A stretch of DNA of 64,000 nucleotides from Blattabacterium cuenoti STAT. Its GTDB lineage: Bacteria; Bacteroidota; Bacteroidia; Flavobacteriales; Blattabacteriaceae. Positions within the stretch are counted from its first letter, which is position 1. Every line of letters starts with the position of its first letter. This document shows positions 1-9,442 of the stretch, one piece after another. The translations under genes were made by a program, and so were the position numbers. The stretch spans positions 484,001 through 548,000 of the forward strand of contig NZ_AP014608.1 in the NCBI RefSeq assembly GCF_003573915.1, in the 5' to 3' direction. The notes below the pieces were generated by a model. The model saw nothing but the letters and a program-made list of their open reading frames with translations, ran no database searches and had not been told where the DNA came from.

Positions 1-573
1 AATTCCATCTACTACGATTTTTAATTTTGTTTTTTGAATAATATTTTTATCTATTATAGATAATGAAAGAATTTTTTTTATATGTTTTTGAATATAATTT
101 TCTTTATAAAAAAGATGGCCTAATTTTTTATATGAAGAAAAACTAAAATATTTTTTTTCTGTTATATATAACATTTTTTCAAAATCTTTTTCTGATAAAA
201 ATTCTCCATAAGAATTAAACATTTTTAATCCATTCCAATTTTTAGGATTATGACTTGCCGTTAACATAACGCCTCCATCAGCCTTTTCATTTATCACAGC
301 GATTCCAACAGTAGGAGTTGTAGATAATCCTATATTTATAACATCTACTCCAAGACTTTGAAAAACAATTATTAAAAATTTTTGAAATAAAACAGAAGTA
401 ACTCTTCCATCTCTACCCAATATTAAAACGAATTTTTTTTTGTTTTTGTATTTTTTTTTCATCCAAAAGACATATCCTGCAGCAAATTGAATAATTTCTA
501 TAGGAGAGAAACCTTTTCCAATTTTTCCTTCTAATGTTCCTCTTATTCCAGATGAAGATTTTACAAGTGTCAA
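1..573 (-). CDS. glmM: Phosphoglucosamine mutase / phosphomannomutase family, N-terminal part (runs off the window)
   Basis: Alpha-D-phosphohexomutase; GlmM interconverts glucosamine-6-P and glucosamine-1-P on the way to UDP-GlcNAc. The reverse-strand reading gives an N-terminus TLVKSSSGIRGTLEGKIGKG and, further on, the phosphoserine loop GGVMLTASHNPKNWN, whose serine is the phosphorylated catalytic residue of the family. The only start that fits family N-termini (typically MTLIKSISGIRGT in Bacteroidetes) is a TTG at 573; an in-frame stop lies upstream at 628-630. It is the last gene seen in a minus-strand run that begins at 9201. About 190 codons are visible, so the C-terminal sugar- and phosphate-binding domains are outside. 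GlmM versus phosphomannomutase cannot be separated from this part; GlmM is favoured because Bacteroidetes usually carry this form. Confidence 0.8.
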   Translation of the reverse strand, partial: MTLVKSSSGIRGTLEGKIGKGFSPIEIIQFAAGYVFWMKKKYKNKKKFVLILGRDGRVTSVLFQKFLIIVFQSLGVDVINIGLSTTPTVGIAVINEKADGGVMLTASHNPKNWNGLKMFNSYGEFLSEKDFEKMLYITEKKYFSFSSYKKLGHLFYKENYIQKHIKKILSLSIIDKNIIQKTKLKIVVDGI

Positions 574-627
574 AAATAATTGATTTTTTTTATTAAAAAC
601 AAAAATACAAAAATTAAATTGTTTGAA

Positions 628-1857
628 TTATTCAAATTCTGTAACTTTTATAGAAAGAATCTTTTTAATAAAAAATAAAGAAGGAAAAAATATTGTTACA
701 AAACAAATAAAAATAATAGATAAATTAATAATAATAATATGATAATATTTAATATAAATAGGAACAAAATCAATGAAATATTGAGTTTTATTTAATGATA
801 TTAAATGAATTTTTTTTTGCAATATTAAAAAAATAATTCCAATACTATTTCCTATAAATAATGAGGGAATTAATATTTGCATAATATAAAATAAAAATAT
901 TTTATGTATAACTTGATTTTTAGCTCCTAAAATTTTTAAAATACCTATTGTTCTAATTCTCTCTAAAAGAAGAATTAAAACAAATACTATCATATTGATA
1001 ATCAAAGATGTAGTTATAATCATACTAATGATAATAATGTTTTTATCAAAAATATTAATCCATTTTATGATATCATGATTGTTTTGAATATTTTGAACTA
1101 AAAATTCTTTAGATTTTTTTTTAATAATATTTTTTCCTATATTTTCATAAGAAACAAAAACTTCAAATTTTTCTACTGAATCTTTTTTCCATTTATAAAT
1201 ATTTTGAATAGATTTTATATTTCCAATAATATATACATCATCAAATTCTGGAATTCCCGTTTCATATAAACCAGAAATTCTAAATTTTTTATAAAAAAAA
1301 ATAGAATTTCCTATTTTATCAAAAGATAAAAAATTTATTTTAATGATTGATCCAACATTTAATCCTAATGATAAAGACGCTTTTTTAGATAAAAAAACAT
1401 TTTGATTATGTAATAATTTTTCTGGAAAAATTTTTTTCGTTATTAAAAAATATTGAAAAAAATAAGGATTATAATCTTCATATAAACCTTTAAATATAAA
1501 TCTATCTATTTTTTTATTTGTAGAAATGATTACATTTTTTTCAGAAATTCCATGAATTTGTTTAACTAAATCAGAATTGAAAAACTTTTTTAATAAAAAT
1601 TTCTTTTTTTTTACAGAAAAAAAAGGAGAATTTGTATTTAAATTGTATTTTTGAGAAATAAGAAATTGTCCTCTAACATTCAACAGTTTATCCTTTATAA
1701 TTTTTTTAAATCCAAATCCTATAGAAAAAGTAAAAAAAGAAACAATTAAACCAAAGATTATTGTTATTTGTGTTATAATAACTATTGTTCTAAGAGTTTT
1801 GTTTTTTCTACAATCCTCCCAAATTGTTTTTTTGGAAAAAAACCATTCAAAATTCAA
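628..1857 (-). CDS. ABC transporter permease, LolC/LolE/FtsX-like
   Basis: Predicted inner-membrane permease of 409 aa with the MacB/FtsX architecture: a transmembrane segment near residues 20-50, a large soluble domain (about 55-270), and three hydrophobic helices in the last 140 residues. The segment before TM3 contains LLLERIRTIGILKILGAKN, the coupling-helix signature (ERxxxIGxLKxxGA) of LolC/LolE/FtsX permeases. The likely role is lipoprotein release from the inner membrane for outer-membrane sorting, with an ATPase encoded elsewhere. It lies 21 nt downstream of dnaB and 54 nt upstream of glmM on the same strand. The low-complexity Lys/Ile/Phe-rich soluble domain is diverged, as expected under AT pressure. 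The family call is firm; LolE rather than another FtsX-like permease is an inference. Confidence 0.8.
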   Translation of the reverse strand: MNFEWFFSKKTIWEDCRKNKTLRTIVIITQITIIFGLIVSFFTFSIGFGFKKIIKDKLLNVRGQFLISQKYNLNTNSPFFSVKKKKFLLKKFFNSDLVKQIHGISEKNVIISTNKKIDRFIFKGLYEDYNPYFFQYFLITKKIFPEKLLHNQNVFLSKKASLSLGLNVGSIIKINFLSFDKIGNSIFFYKKFRISGLYETGIPEFDDVYIIGNIKSIQNIYKWKKDSVEKFEVFVSYENIGKNIIKKKSKEFLVQNIQNNHDIIKWINIFDKNIIIISMIITTSLIINMIVFVLILLLERIRTIGILKILGAKNQVIHKIFLFYIMQILIPSLFIGNSIGIIFLILQKKIHLISLNKTQYFIDFVPIYIKYYHIIIINLSIIFICFVTIFFPSLFFIKKILSIKVTEFE

Positions 1858-1878
1858 TTTTATTTTTTTATCCTAAAT

Positions 1879-3453
1879 CTATTCTTTTAAAGAATTTTCA
1901 TTATTATTAAAATCTATTTCATTAAAAGAATTAAATTCTGATAATGTATGATCTTCAAGATTATTTCTATTACAAGGAGAAGTTCCAAGAAAATTCTCTT
2001 GATCAAGAACATTTTTTTTGAAATCTTCTTCCCAAACTGATGAACTCTGTTTTTTTTCTTCTAAATTTAGAAATTTAGCTTGATCACTTACAAATTTTAA
2101 ACGAAATTTATCTAATCCTCCATTTCTATGTTTAGCAATTATAATTTCTGCTTGACCAATACAAGAGTCATTATCTTCATCCGAATCCCAATTTTTAAAT
2201 CCATAATATTCAGGTCTATAAATAAATAAAACTATATCTGCATCTTGTTCAATCGCTCCTGATTCTCGTAAATCAGATAATATAGGACGTTTATTTCCTC
2301 CTCTTGTTTCTACTGCTCTAGAGAGTTGAGATAAAGCTATTATTGGAAGATCTAATTCTTTCGATATAGATTTTAGACTTCTAGAAATAACCGATATTTC
2401 TTGCTCTCTATTTTGTAATTTAGAACTATGATCATGAACTCCCATCAATTGCATATAATCTATAAATATTAATTTAATTCCATGTTGAGATATTAAACGA
2501 CGACATTTTGCACGTAGACTAAATATAGATAAAGAAGGAGTATCATCTATAAATAAAGGAACATTTTTTAATTTTTTTGTCTTATGAAATAAATGTTCCC
2601 AATCTAATTGAGATAAGTTGGCTCTTTTAATTTTCCCCGAAGAAATTCCCGTCTCTGAAGAAATTAATTTTGTAATTAATTGAATTGAAGACATTTCTAA
2701 TGAAAAAATTATAATTGGAATTTTTTTTTCTACAACTATATTTTTCACCATAGATAACATAAAAGTTGTTTTACCCATTCCAGGTCTAGAAGCTAATATG
2801 ATTAAATCAGAATTCTGCCATCCAGAAGTAATATAATCCAATTTATGAAATCCAGAAGGAATTCCACTTAATCCTTCTTTTTCTGTTTTTTTAATTTTTT
2901 CAATAGCTTTTTGTATAAGACATTGAGTTGTTTCATATTTTTTTTCTATTAAATACTTTTGATGAAGTTCAAAAAGTTTTGATTCTGCATGATCTAAAAG
3001 ATCAAAAACATCCGTACTCTCTTCATAACATTTTTGAATAATATAAGAAGATGTACTAATTAATTTTCTTAAAATAAATTTTTGTATTACTATACGACTA
3101 TGATATTCTATATGCGCAGAAGAAATAACTTTTTGTGTTAATTCAATTAAATATAGTTCTCCTCCTATTGATTCCAATTTTCCAATTTTTCGAAGTTCAT
3201 TTAACACAGTATATAGATCTATAGGTATAGAATTATGGTATAATTTTTGTATTACAAAAAATATTTCTTGATGTTCTTTTTTATAAAAAACTTCAGGAAA
3301 AAGTATATCAATAACTTCATCTAACCCTTTTTTATCTATCATAATAGATCCTATTATGGTTTCTTCTAAATCTAATGCTTGAGGAGGGATTTTTCCTTTT
3401 TTTGAGTTTTTGAATTGAATTAATTTCGTTTCTTCCTGTATAAAATCGCTCAT
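1879..3453 (-). CDS. dnaB: Replicative DNA helicase DnaB
   Basis: Hexameric helicase that unwinds DNA ahead of the replisome and recruits primase. The 524-aa product has the N-terminal DnaB domain (about residues 24-130, starting PPQALDLEETIIGSIMID), a linker, and the RecA-like C-terminal domain. This carries Walker A SRPGMGKT at 222-229, a Walker B region IKLIFIDYMQLM, the ALSQLSR segment and the RESGAIEQDADIVLFIYRPE motif near 390-410. There is no intein. The last roughly 60 residues form an acidic, Asn/Ser-rich tail with little predicted structure, common in Bacteroidetes DnaB. The gene lies 75 nt downstream of accA. Confidence 0.97.
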   Translation of the reverse strand: MSDFIQEETKLIQFKNSKKGKIPPQALDLEETIIGSIMIDKKGLDEVIDILFPEVFYKKEHQEIFFVIQKLYHNSIPIDLYTVLNELRKIGKLESIGGELYLIELTQKVISSAHIEYHSRIVIQKFILRKLISTSSYIIQKCYEESTDVFDLLDHAESKLFELHQKYLIEKKYETTQCLIQKAIEKIKKTEKEGLSGIPSGFHKLDYITSGWQNSDLIILASRPGMGKTTFMLSMVKNIVVEKKIPIIIFSLEMSSIQLITKLISSETGISSGKIKRANLSQLDWEHLFHKTKKLKNVPLFIDDTPSLSIFSLRAKCRRLISQHGIKLIFIDYMQLMGVHDHSSKLQNREQEISVISRSLKSISKELDLPIIALSQLSRAVETRGGNKRPILSDLRESGAIEQDADIVLFIYRPEYYGFKNWDSDEDNDSCIGQAEIIIAKHRNGGLDKFRLKFVSDQAKFLNLEEKKQSSSVWEEDFKKNVLDQENFLGTSPCNRNNLEDHTLSEFNSFNEIDFNNNENSLKE

Positions 3454-3528
3454 AAAATCATTTTAAAAAAATAAATATAATAAAGTAAATAGAGAGAAGA
3501 CAATCTGCATCGTAAATCAATCATAATT

Positions 3529-4485
3529 TTATTCATCGAAAAATCCAATAGAAATATATTTATTTTTTCTTTTTTTAAGAATGGATTCTATATTGATTTC
3601 AGATAATTGCTTATAATGTTTAATCACTTGTTTTTTTACAAGTTTATAAGCTTTTTCAGGATAAAAATGAGCTCCCCCTAAAGGTTCTTTGACAACATCA
3701 TCTATAAGATTTAATTTATACATGTTTTCTGCTGTTAATTTCAATGCTTCTGCTGACTTTTCTTTATAATCTCGACTTCCCCAAAGTATGGTAGAACAAC
3801 TTTCAGGAGAAATTACAGAAAACCATGAATTTTCCATCATTAAAACCTTATCTCCTACTCCAATACCTAAAGCCCCTCCACTAGCTCCCTCTCCTATAAT
3901 TAAAACAATAATGGGGACTTTTAATGACATCATTTCATAGATATTTTTACCTATAGCTTCTCCTTGACCTCTTTCTTCCGCTTCAATTCCAGGAAAGGCC
4001 CCTGGAGTATCAATAAAAGTTATAACAGGTTTCTCAAATTTTTCTGCTAGTTTCATAAGCCGTAAGGCTTTTCTATATCCTTCTGGATTAGGCATACCAA
4101 ATCTTCTAAACTGTCTATCCTTAGTATTTTTTCCTTTCTGAGTTCCAATTAACATAAAAGTATGATCCTCTATTCTTCCAAATCCTCCTACGATAGCTTT
4201 ATCGTCACTAAAATGACGATCTCCATGTAACTCTATAAAAGAATCTTTTTTTGTTATAGAATATATATAATCTAAAGTATAAGGCCTATTTGGGTGTCTA
4301 GACAATTGTACTTTTTGCCAAGGAGTAAGATTACTGTGTATTTCTTTAATAGTTTTTTCTAATTTCGATTGCAATTGATTGCAAATTTCTTTCATATCTA
4401 TTCCACTTTTTTTTTCTATTAGTACACAGTTCATATATTGATCCTGAATTTCTTGGATCGGTTTTTCAAAATCTAAATATTCCAT
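3529..4485 (-). CDS. accA: Acetyl-CoA carboxylase carboxyltransferase subunit alpha
   Basis: Alpha subunit of the carboxyltransferase half of acetyl-CoA carboxylase, which makes malonyl-CoA for fatty acid synthesis. The 318 aa match the usual AccA length. Visible signatures are [20 protein letters not shown] near 53-72, [20 protein letters not shown], the crotonase-fold segment [20 protein letters not shown] and [15 protein letters not shown] near 200, where the oxyanion hole is built. AccD, AccB and AccC are not in this window. It sits 21 nt downstream of sdhB and is probably cotranscribed with the SDH genes. Confidence 0.97.
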   Translation of the reverse strand: MEYLDFEKPIQEIQDQYMNCVLIEKKSGIDMKEICNQLQSKLEKTIKEIHSNLTPWQKVQLSRHPNRPYTLDYIYSITKKDSFIELHGDRHFSDDKAIVGGFGRIEDHTFMLIGTQKGKNTKDRQFRRFGMPNPEGYRKALRLMKLAEKFEKPVITFIDTPGAFPGIEAEERGQGEAIGKNIYEMMSLKVPIIVLIIGEGASGGALGIGVGDKVLMMENSWFSVISPESCSTILWGSRDYKEKSAEALKLTAENMYKLNLIDDVVKEPLGGAHFYPEKAYKLVKKQVIKHYKQLSEINIESILKKRKNKYISIGFFDE

Positions 4486-4506
4486 ATTTAAATAAAAAAA
4501 ACAGAA

Positions 4507-5259
4507 TTAAATAGTAAATGATTGAATATATTCACGATTCATAAAAGAAATATATTTTGTAGATATTCCTTTTGGACATTCAATTTCACATGCTCTGGTA
4601 TTAGTGCAACTTCCAAATCCTTCTTCATCCATTTTTTTTATCATATTTAAAACTCTTTTTTTTCTCTCTATTTTTCCTTGAGGTAATAAAGCAAATTGTG
4701 ATACTTTTGCTGAAACAAATAACATAGCAGATCTATTCTTACATACAGCAACACAAGCACCACAACCAATACATGTAGCTGCATCAAAAGCTTGATCCGC
4801 TTTATATCTTGGAATTGGAATCATATTTCCATCTATTGTCTTTCCAAATGTATTTACAGAAATATATCCACCTGATATAATAATCCTATCAAAAGATGAT
4901 CTGTCTACAATAAGATCTTTGATTATAGGGAAAGCCTTTACCCTCCAAGGCTCTACATATATAGTTTCTCCATTATGAAAACGACGCATATGAAGTTGAC
5001 AAGTAGTAATTAAATTATCTGGTCCGTGAGGTCTTCCGTTGATATACAGAGAACACATTCCGCAAATTCCTTCACGACAATCATGATCAAATGAGATAGG
5101 AGAAGAATCTTTTTTATTGTATAATAGAATTTGATTGTTTAAAATATCTAGCATTTCTAAAAATGAACTATTTGGTGATATATTGTAAACTTGATAAGTC
5201 TTAAAATAACCCTTTTCTTTGCGATTTTTTTGTCTCCATATTTTTAACTTAAAATTCAT
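4507..5259 (-). CDS. sdhB: Succinate dehydrogenase / fumarate reductase iron-sulfur subunit
   Basis: Electron-transfer subunit that carries electrons from the flavin in SdhA to menaquinone at the membrane. In the 250-aa product, C61, C66, C69 (CREGICGMC) and C87 bind the [2Fe-2S] centre; C163, C166, C169 and C173 (CIGCGACVAVC) start the ferredoxin domain, and a later CTNTRACEIECPKG completes the [4Fe-4S] and [3Fe-4S] sites. All cluster ligands are present. The sequence resembles the Bacteroidetes B-type enzyme with a single membrane anchor. It follows sdhA by 31 nt. Confidence 0.97.
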   Translation of the reverse strand: MNFKLKIWRQKNRKEKGYFKTYQVYNISPNSSFLEMLDILNNQILLYNKKDSSPISFDHDCREGICGMCSLYINGRPHGPDNLITTCQLHMRRFHNGETIYVEPWRVKAFPIIKDLIVDRSSFDRIIISGGYISVNTFGKTIDGNMIPIPRYKADQAFDAATCIGCGACVAVCKNRSAMLFVSAKVSQFALLPQGKIERKKRVLNMIKKMDEEGFGSCTNTRACEIECPKGISTKYISFMNREYIQSFTI

Positions 5260-5290
5260 AAGTTTTTTTTTGATTATGTTTTATATTTTT

Positions 5291-7318
5291 TTATTTATAA
5301 GAACGTGATTGTACTTTTATAAAAGTAAAATTTAAATCTTCTTTATGCATAATTTCATCACTTATAGGATGATTTTCTCTATATTCCCATATAGAGACAT
5401 ATTTATGATGAAGATCATCACGAAGAGGTTCTCCTTCTTTTGTTTGATATTCTTCACGAAAATGACTTCCACAAGATTCTTTTCTATTTAAAGCATCCAT
5501 AGCCATTAACTCTCCTAATTCTAAAAAATCCGCTACACGTCCAGCTTTTTCTAATTCATAATTTAATCCATTATCAATATATCCAGGAACAAAAACGTCT
5601 TTCCAAAAATCATATCGAAGTTTTTGTATATTTTTTATAGCTTTATCTAATCCTAGATGATTTCTACTCATTCCTACATATTTCCACATAATATTTCCAA
5701 GTTTTTTATGAAAAAAATCAACAGGAATACTTCCATTATTTTGAATAAGTTTTTGGATTCGATTTTTTACCTTTTCTTCCGATTTTTGAAAAGCTATATG
5801 TTTTGTAGATATTTTTTCTGTGATACATTCAGATAAATAATCTGCTATAGTATATGGTAAAATAAAATATCCATCAGCTAATCCCTGCATTAATGCAGAA
5901 GCCCCAAGGCGATTTGCGCCATGATCAGAAAAATTAGCTTCACCTATAACATAGCATCCAGGAATAGAAGACATTAAATTATAATCAACCCATAAACCTC
6001 CCATTGTATAATGCACGGCAGGATAAATTTTCATAGGAGTTTGATAAGGATCTTCATTAGTAATTTTTTCATACATATGAAATAAATTTCCATATTTAGA
6101 TTCCATTATTTTTTTACCTAATTTTTTTTTATCTAAAGACCTAGTTTTTTGAATTCCAAGTTCATTTTCTTCTTCTTTTCCATATTTTTCTATAGAAAAA
6201 CTAAAATCTAAAAACACTCCTTCTTTATTTTCATTATTTTCAATTCCAAATCCTTTATCACAACGTTCTTTAGCTGCTCTAGAAGCAACATCTCTTGGAA
6301 CAAGATTTCCAAATGATGGATATTGTCTTTCAAGATAATAATCTCTATTTTTTTCACTTATATCCTTAGGTTTTTTATCCCCATTTCGTAAGGAAATAGC
6401 ATCTTCTATTTTATTAGGAACCCATATTCTGCCATCATTTCTTAATGATTCAGACATTAATGTTAATTTAGACTGATAATTTCCATGTACAGGAATACAA
6501 GTAGGATGGATTTGAGTGTAACATGGATTAGCAAAAAATCCTCCTTTTTTATGGACCTTCCATATAGCACTCGCATTAGCTCCCATCGCATTAGTAGATA
6601 AAAAAAATATATTTCCATAACCACCTGAAGCTATAACTATAGCATGTGCAGCATGTCTTTCTATTTTTCCTGAAATTAAATTTCTTGTAATAATTCCTTT
6701 AGCAACTCCATCTATAATTACTAAATCTAACATTTCATGACGGTTATACATTTTGATTCTTCCTTTTCCTATTTGTCTAGACATAGAAGAATAACACGCT
6801 AATAAAAGCTGTTGTCCTGTTTGTCCCTTTGCATAAAAAGTTCTGGACACTTTTGTTCCTCCAAATGATCTAGTTTCCAGATATCCGGCATAATCACGAG
6901 CAAATGGAACTCCTTGGGCAACACATTGATCTATAATGTTAGAAGATATTTCTGATAAACGATAAACATTTGCTTCTCTAGATCTGTAATCTCCTCCTTT
7001 AATGGTATCATAAAAAAGTTGATATATAGAATCGTTATCTCCTTTATAATTTTTAGAAGCATTAATTCCTCCTTGTGCAGCTACAGAATGCGCTCTTCTT
7101 GGAGAATCTTGATAACAAAAAGCTTTTACTCTATATCCTAATTCTGATAAAGAAGCAGCTGCTGAACCTCCTGCAAGTCCTGTTCCAACAACAATAATTT
7201 CCATATTAGATCTATTATTAGGAGATATTAATTTTAAAGTAGATTTATGATCTATCCATTTATGAGTTAACGAACTGATTGGAATTTTTGAATTAAGTTT
7301 AAAGGAATTTTTCATCAA
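5291..7318 (-). CDS. sdhA: Succinate dehydrogenase / fumarate reductase flavoprotein subunit
   Basis: Catalytic flavoprotein oxidising succinate to fumarate in the TCA cycle (or the reverse). The 675-aa product has the FAD dinucleotide fold [20 protein letters not shown] near 41-60, the FAD-attachment stretch [15 protein letters not shown], the substrate loop [15 protein letters not shown], the active-site block VPRDVASRA and a C-terminal [17 protein letters not shown]. The long insertion and overall length match the Bacteroidetes enzyme (around 670 aa) rather than the shorter proteobacterial SdhA. The annotated start is the first of two consecutive Met codons; either could be used. It lies 3 nt after sdhC. 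Confidence 0.97.
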   Translation of the reverse strand: MMKNSFKLNSKIPISSLTHKWIDHKSTLKLISPNNRSNMEIIVVGTGLAGGSAAASLSELGYRVKAFCYQDSPRRAHSVAAQGGINASKNYKGDNDSIYQLFYDTIKGGDYRSREANVYRLSEISSNIIDQCVAQGVPFARDYAGYLETRSFGGTKVSRTFYAKGQTGQQLLLACYSSMSRQIGKGRIKMYNRHEMLDLVIIDGVAKGIITRNLISGKIERHAAHAIVIASGGYGNIFFLSTNAMGANASAIWKVHKKGGFFANPCYTQIHPTCIPVHGNYQSKLTLMSESLRNDGRIWVPNKIEDAISLRNGDKKPKDISEKNRDYYLERQYPSFGNLVPRDVASRAAKERCDKGFGIENNENKEGVFLDFSFSIEKYGKEEENELGIQKTRSLDKKKLGKKIMESKYGNLFHMYEKITNEDPYQTPMKIYPAVHYTMGGLWVDYNLMSSIPGCYVIGEANFSDHGANRLGASALMQGLADGYFILPYTIADYLSECITEKISTKHIAFQKSEEKVKNRIQKLIQNNGSIPVDFFHKKLGNIMWKYVGMSRNHLGLDKAIKNIQKLRYDFWKDVFVPGYIDNGLNYELEKAGRVADFLELGELMAMDALNRKESCGSHFREEYQTKEGEPLRDDLHHKYVSIWEYRENHPISDEIMHKEDLNFTFIKVQSRSYK

Positions 7319-7321
7319 ATG

Positions 7322-8038
7322 TTAATTATCATTATTAAAAAAAAACCAAATAGCAATAATAGAAAATCCAGAACAAATCAACCAAAAATATAAAGAACCT
7401 AATCTTTGGATCCAAACTATCCTTTTTTCATTGGATAAACCAAAAGATTGAAAAGAAGATTGAAATCCATGATTTAAATGAATTCCTAAAATTAAAAATG
7501 AAAATACATATATTAATGTATAAAAAGGATTTTTAAATAGAGAGATAACTATACTATAATCAGAAATTGAATGAATATGATTATATTTCATAGGAATCAT
7601 AAAATTTACAAGATGTAAAATTAGAAAACATAAAATTAAAATTCCTGTATATACCATTGTACGACTACTAAATGAGCTATTAGAAGAATAGGAATTTATA
7701 GCATAATCCATTACTCCTTTTCTTTTCCTATTTTCTAAATGCAACTTAATTCCTAATGAAATATGAATTATAAAACCTATAGCAAGAACATATTCCATCA
7801 TTCGAATAAATATATTTTTTCTCATAAAAAAAACAGCGTCGTTAAAAGCTTTTTCTCCTGAAAAAAGGAATAAATTAACACTTAAATGCAATAGTAAAAA
7901 AATCATTAAAAAAATTCCTGTGGTAGCCATGACTACTTTCTTTCCAATAGAAGATTGAAAAAAGTTGCAATGATTCACTTTTATTTTTTTATTTAAGTAA
8001 ATATAAATAATTTGAATTTTTTTTTGTAAAATCATCAT
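7322..8038 (-). CDS. sdhC: Succinate dehydrogenase cytochrome b subunit
   Basis: Membrane anchor that binds heme b and menaquinone for the SDH complex. The 238-aa product is hydrophobic with five likely transmembrane helices and contains the start of the family fold, SSIGKKVVMATTGIFLMIFL, about 30 residues in; His residues suited to heme ligation lie in the helices (LLHLSVNLFLFSG, IGFIIHISLGIKLHL, LCFLILHLVNF, ILGIHLNHGFQSS). The first ATG overlaps the last base of the upstream cysteine desulfurase stop codon (TAATG), so translational coupling is likely. The N-terminal 28 residues are Lys/Ile-rich and longer than usual; a later start cannot be excluded. Confidence 0.92.
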   Translation of the reverse strand: MMILQKKIQIIYIYLNKKIKVNHCNFFQSSIGKKVVMATTGIFLMIFLLLHLSVNLFLFSGEKAFNDAVFFMRKNIFIRMMEYVLAIGFIIHISLGIKLHLENRKRKGVMDYAINSYSSNSSFSSRTMVYTGILILCFLILHLVNFMIPMKYNHIHSISDYSIVISLFKNPFYTLIYVFSFLILGIHLNHGFQSSFQSFGLSNEKRIVWIQRLGSLYFWLICSGFSIIAIWFFFNNDN

Positions 8039-9201
8039 TATTTTCTAACTTTTTGAAGGACTTCAACAAGCAAATCTATATCTTTTTTTTCATTAAAAAT
8101 TCCAAAAGAAATTCTAATAGGCATCATTCGGGTTAGCAAATATTTATCTGTTATAGATTGAATCACATGAGATATTTTATGATTTTTTTTATTATTACTA
8201 CTACAAGAACTTCCTTTAGAAACAGCTATTCCCATAATATCTAAATGAAAATAAAACAAATGATCTGGTTTTGTAGGATATAAAAAATTTAATATTGAAG
8301 GAATACTTTTCTCAAGATGAGATGATAGTCCATTAAAAATGATATTAGGAAATATTTTTTTTAACTCTACAATACAATAAGATTTTAAATTTTTTATTTT
8401 TTTTATATGATTTTTTAAATTACAATAAGACAATCGTAGAGCTTCTGATAATCCAGCAATTCCATATATATTTTCTGTACCTGAACGAATTCCATATTCC
8501 TGAACTCCACCAGTTATAAAAGGTTTCATATTTTTTAATATATCCTTTCTTATAAAAGCAAAACCAATTCCTTTTGGTCCATAAAATTTATGTGCACTTA
8601 CAGTAGCAAAATCACAGGATAATTGTTCCATATTAATATGGCTATTTCCTATTCCTTGTATAATATCTGAATGAAAATAAGCCTTATATTTTTTGCATAA
8701 AAAAATAACTTGATCTACCTCTAACAAATTTCCAATTTCATTATTAGCATACATTAAACTAACAAGTGTTTTTTTATACATATTTTTTTTCAAAATTGTT
8801 TCCATATCATTGAAATCTAATACTCCTTTTTTATCAAATGAAATAAAATCTACAGATATTTCATGTCTAATAGACAGATCTAATATTGTTTGTAATACAG
8901 ACAAATGTTCTAACTGCGAAGTTAGAATATGTTTAATCCCCAAATTTAATACTGAAGACCTTAATACAAGATTATTTGCTTCAGTTCCTCCTGAAGTAAA
9001 AATAATCTCAGAAGGAAATGCTTTAATACTTTTTGCGATACAAATTCTAGATTCCTCTAAAATAGAACGTGTTTCTCTTCCATAACTATGCTGTACAGAG
9101 GAAGGATTTCCTAATGAGGATTTTAATGTATTTATCATAACTTTCAAAACTTCATCTCTTATAGGAGTGGAAGCTGCGTTATCTAAATATGCTCGTTTCA
9201 T
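8038..9201 (-). CDS. iscS: Cysteine desulfurase (NifS/IscS type)
   Basis: PLP enzyme that removes sulfur from cysteine for Fe-S cluster assembly and tRNA thiolation. In the 387-aa product, the start YLDNAASTP, H100 within the QLEH motif, the PLP Schiff-base lysine K205 in SAHKFYGPKGIGF and the active-site loop KGSSCSS with C333 are all present. The loop cysteine and size are those of class I (NifS/IscS) rather than SufS-type enzymes. It heads a run with sdhC, sdhA and sdhB (1-nt overlap with sdhC), which places a sulfur donor beside a complex that needs three clusters. A SufE homologue lies at 46858-47298. Whether IscS or NifS is the better name cannot be decided here. Confidence 0.93.
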   Translation of the reverse strand: MKRAYLDNAASTPIRDEVLKVMINTLKSSLGNPSSVQHSYGRETRSILEESRICIAKSIKAFPSEIIFTSGGTEANNLVLRSSVLNLGIKHILTSQLEHLSVLQTILDLSIRHEISVDFISFDKKGVLDFNDMETILKKNMYKKTLVSLMYANNEIGNLLEVDQVIFLCKKYKAYFHSDIIQGIGNSHINMEQLSCDFATVSAHKFYGPKGIGFAFIRKDILKNMKPFITGGVQEYGIRSGTENIYGIAGLSEALRLSYCNLKNHIKKIKNLKSYCIVELKKIFPNIIFNGLSSHLEKSIPSILNFLYPTKPDHLFYFHLDIMGIAVSKGSSCSSNNKKNHKISHVIQSITDKYLLTRMMPIRISFGIFNEKKDIDLLVEVLQKVRK

Positions 9202-9442
9202 TTACTATAGAAAAATTTTATTTTACATACTATGATACAAATATATAATGTATTAAAATTCCGTATGTTAAAAATATTTTTTAATAAAAAATCTCATTTT
9301 TAATTTTGTATATTTATCATAATTATATTGAAGAATATATTTAAAGTCTTCATTAAAAAGAAGCTTTGTAGCTTTTGTTAAATAAATATTTATTGTTTTA
9401 ATAATGTGATTAAAATGTCTATTTTATTTTTATTTAAATTGA

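Noticed and set aside
8810..9085. Plus-strand ORF opposite the cysteine desulfurase
   Set aside because: Antisense shadow of a well-conserved gene; no homology or start context.
9202..9442. Possible remnant of zapA upstream of rny
   Set aside because: Flavobacteria often have zapA there, but no frame or motif of ZapA could be recognised in the spacer.
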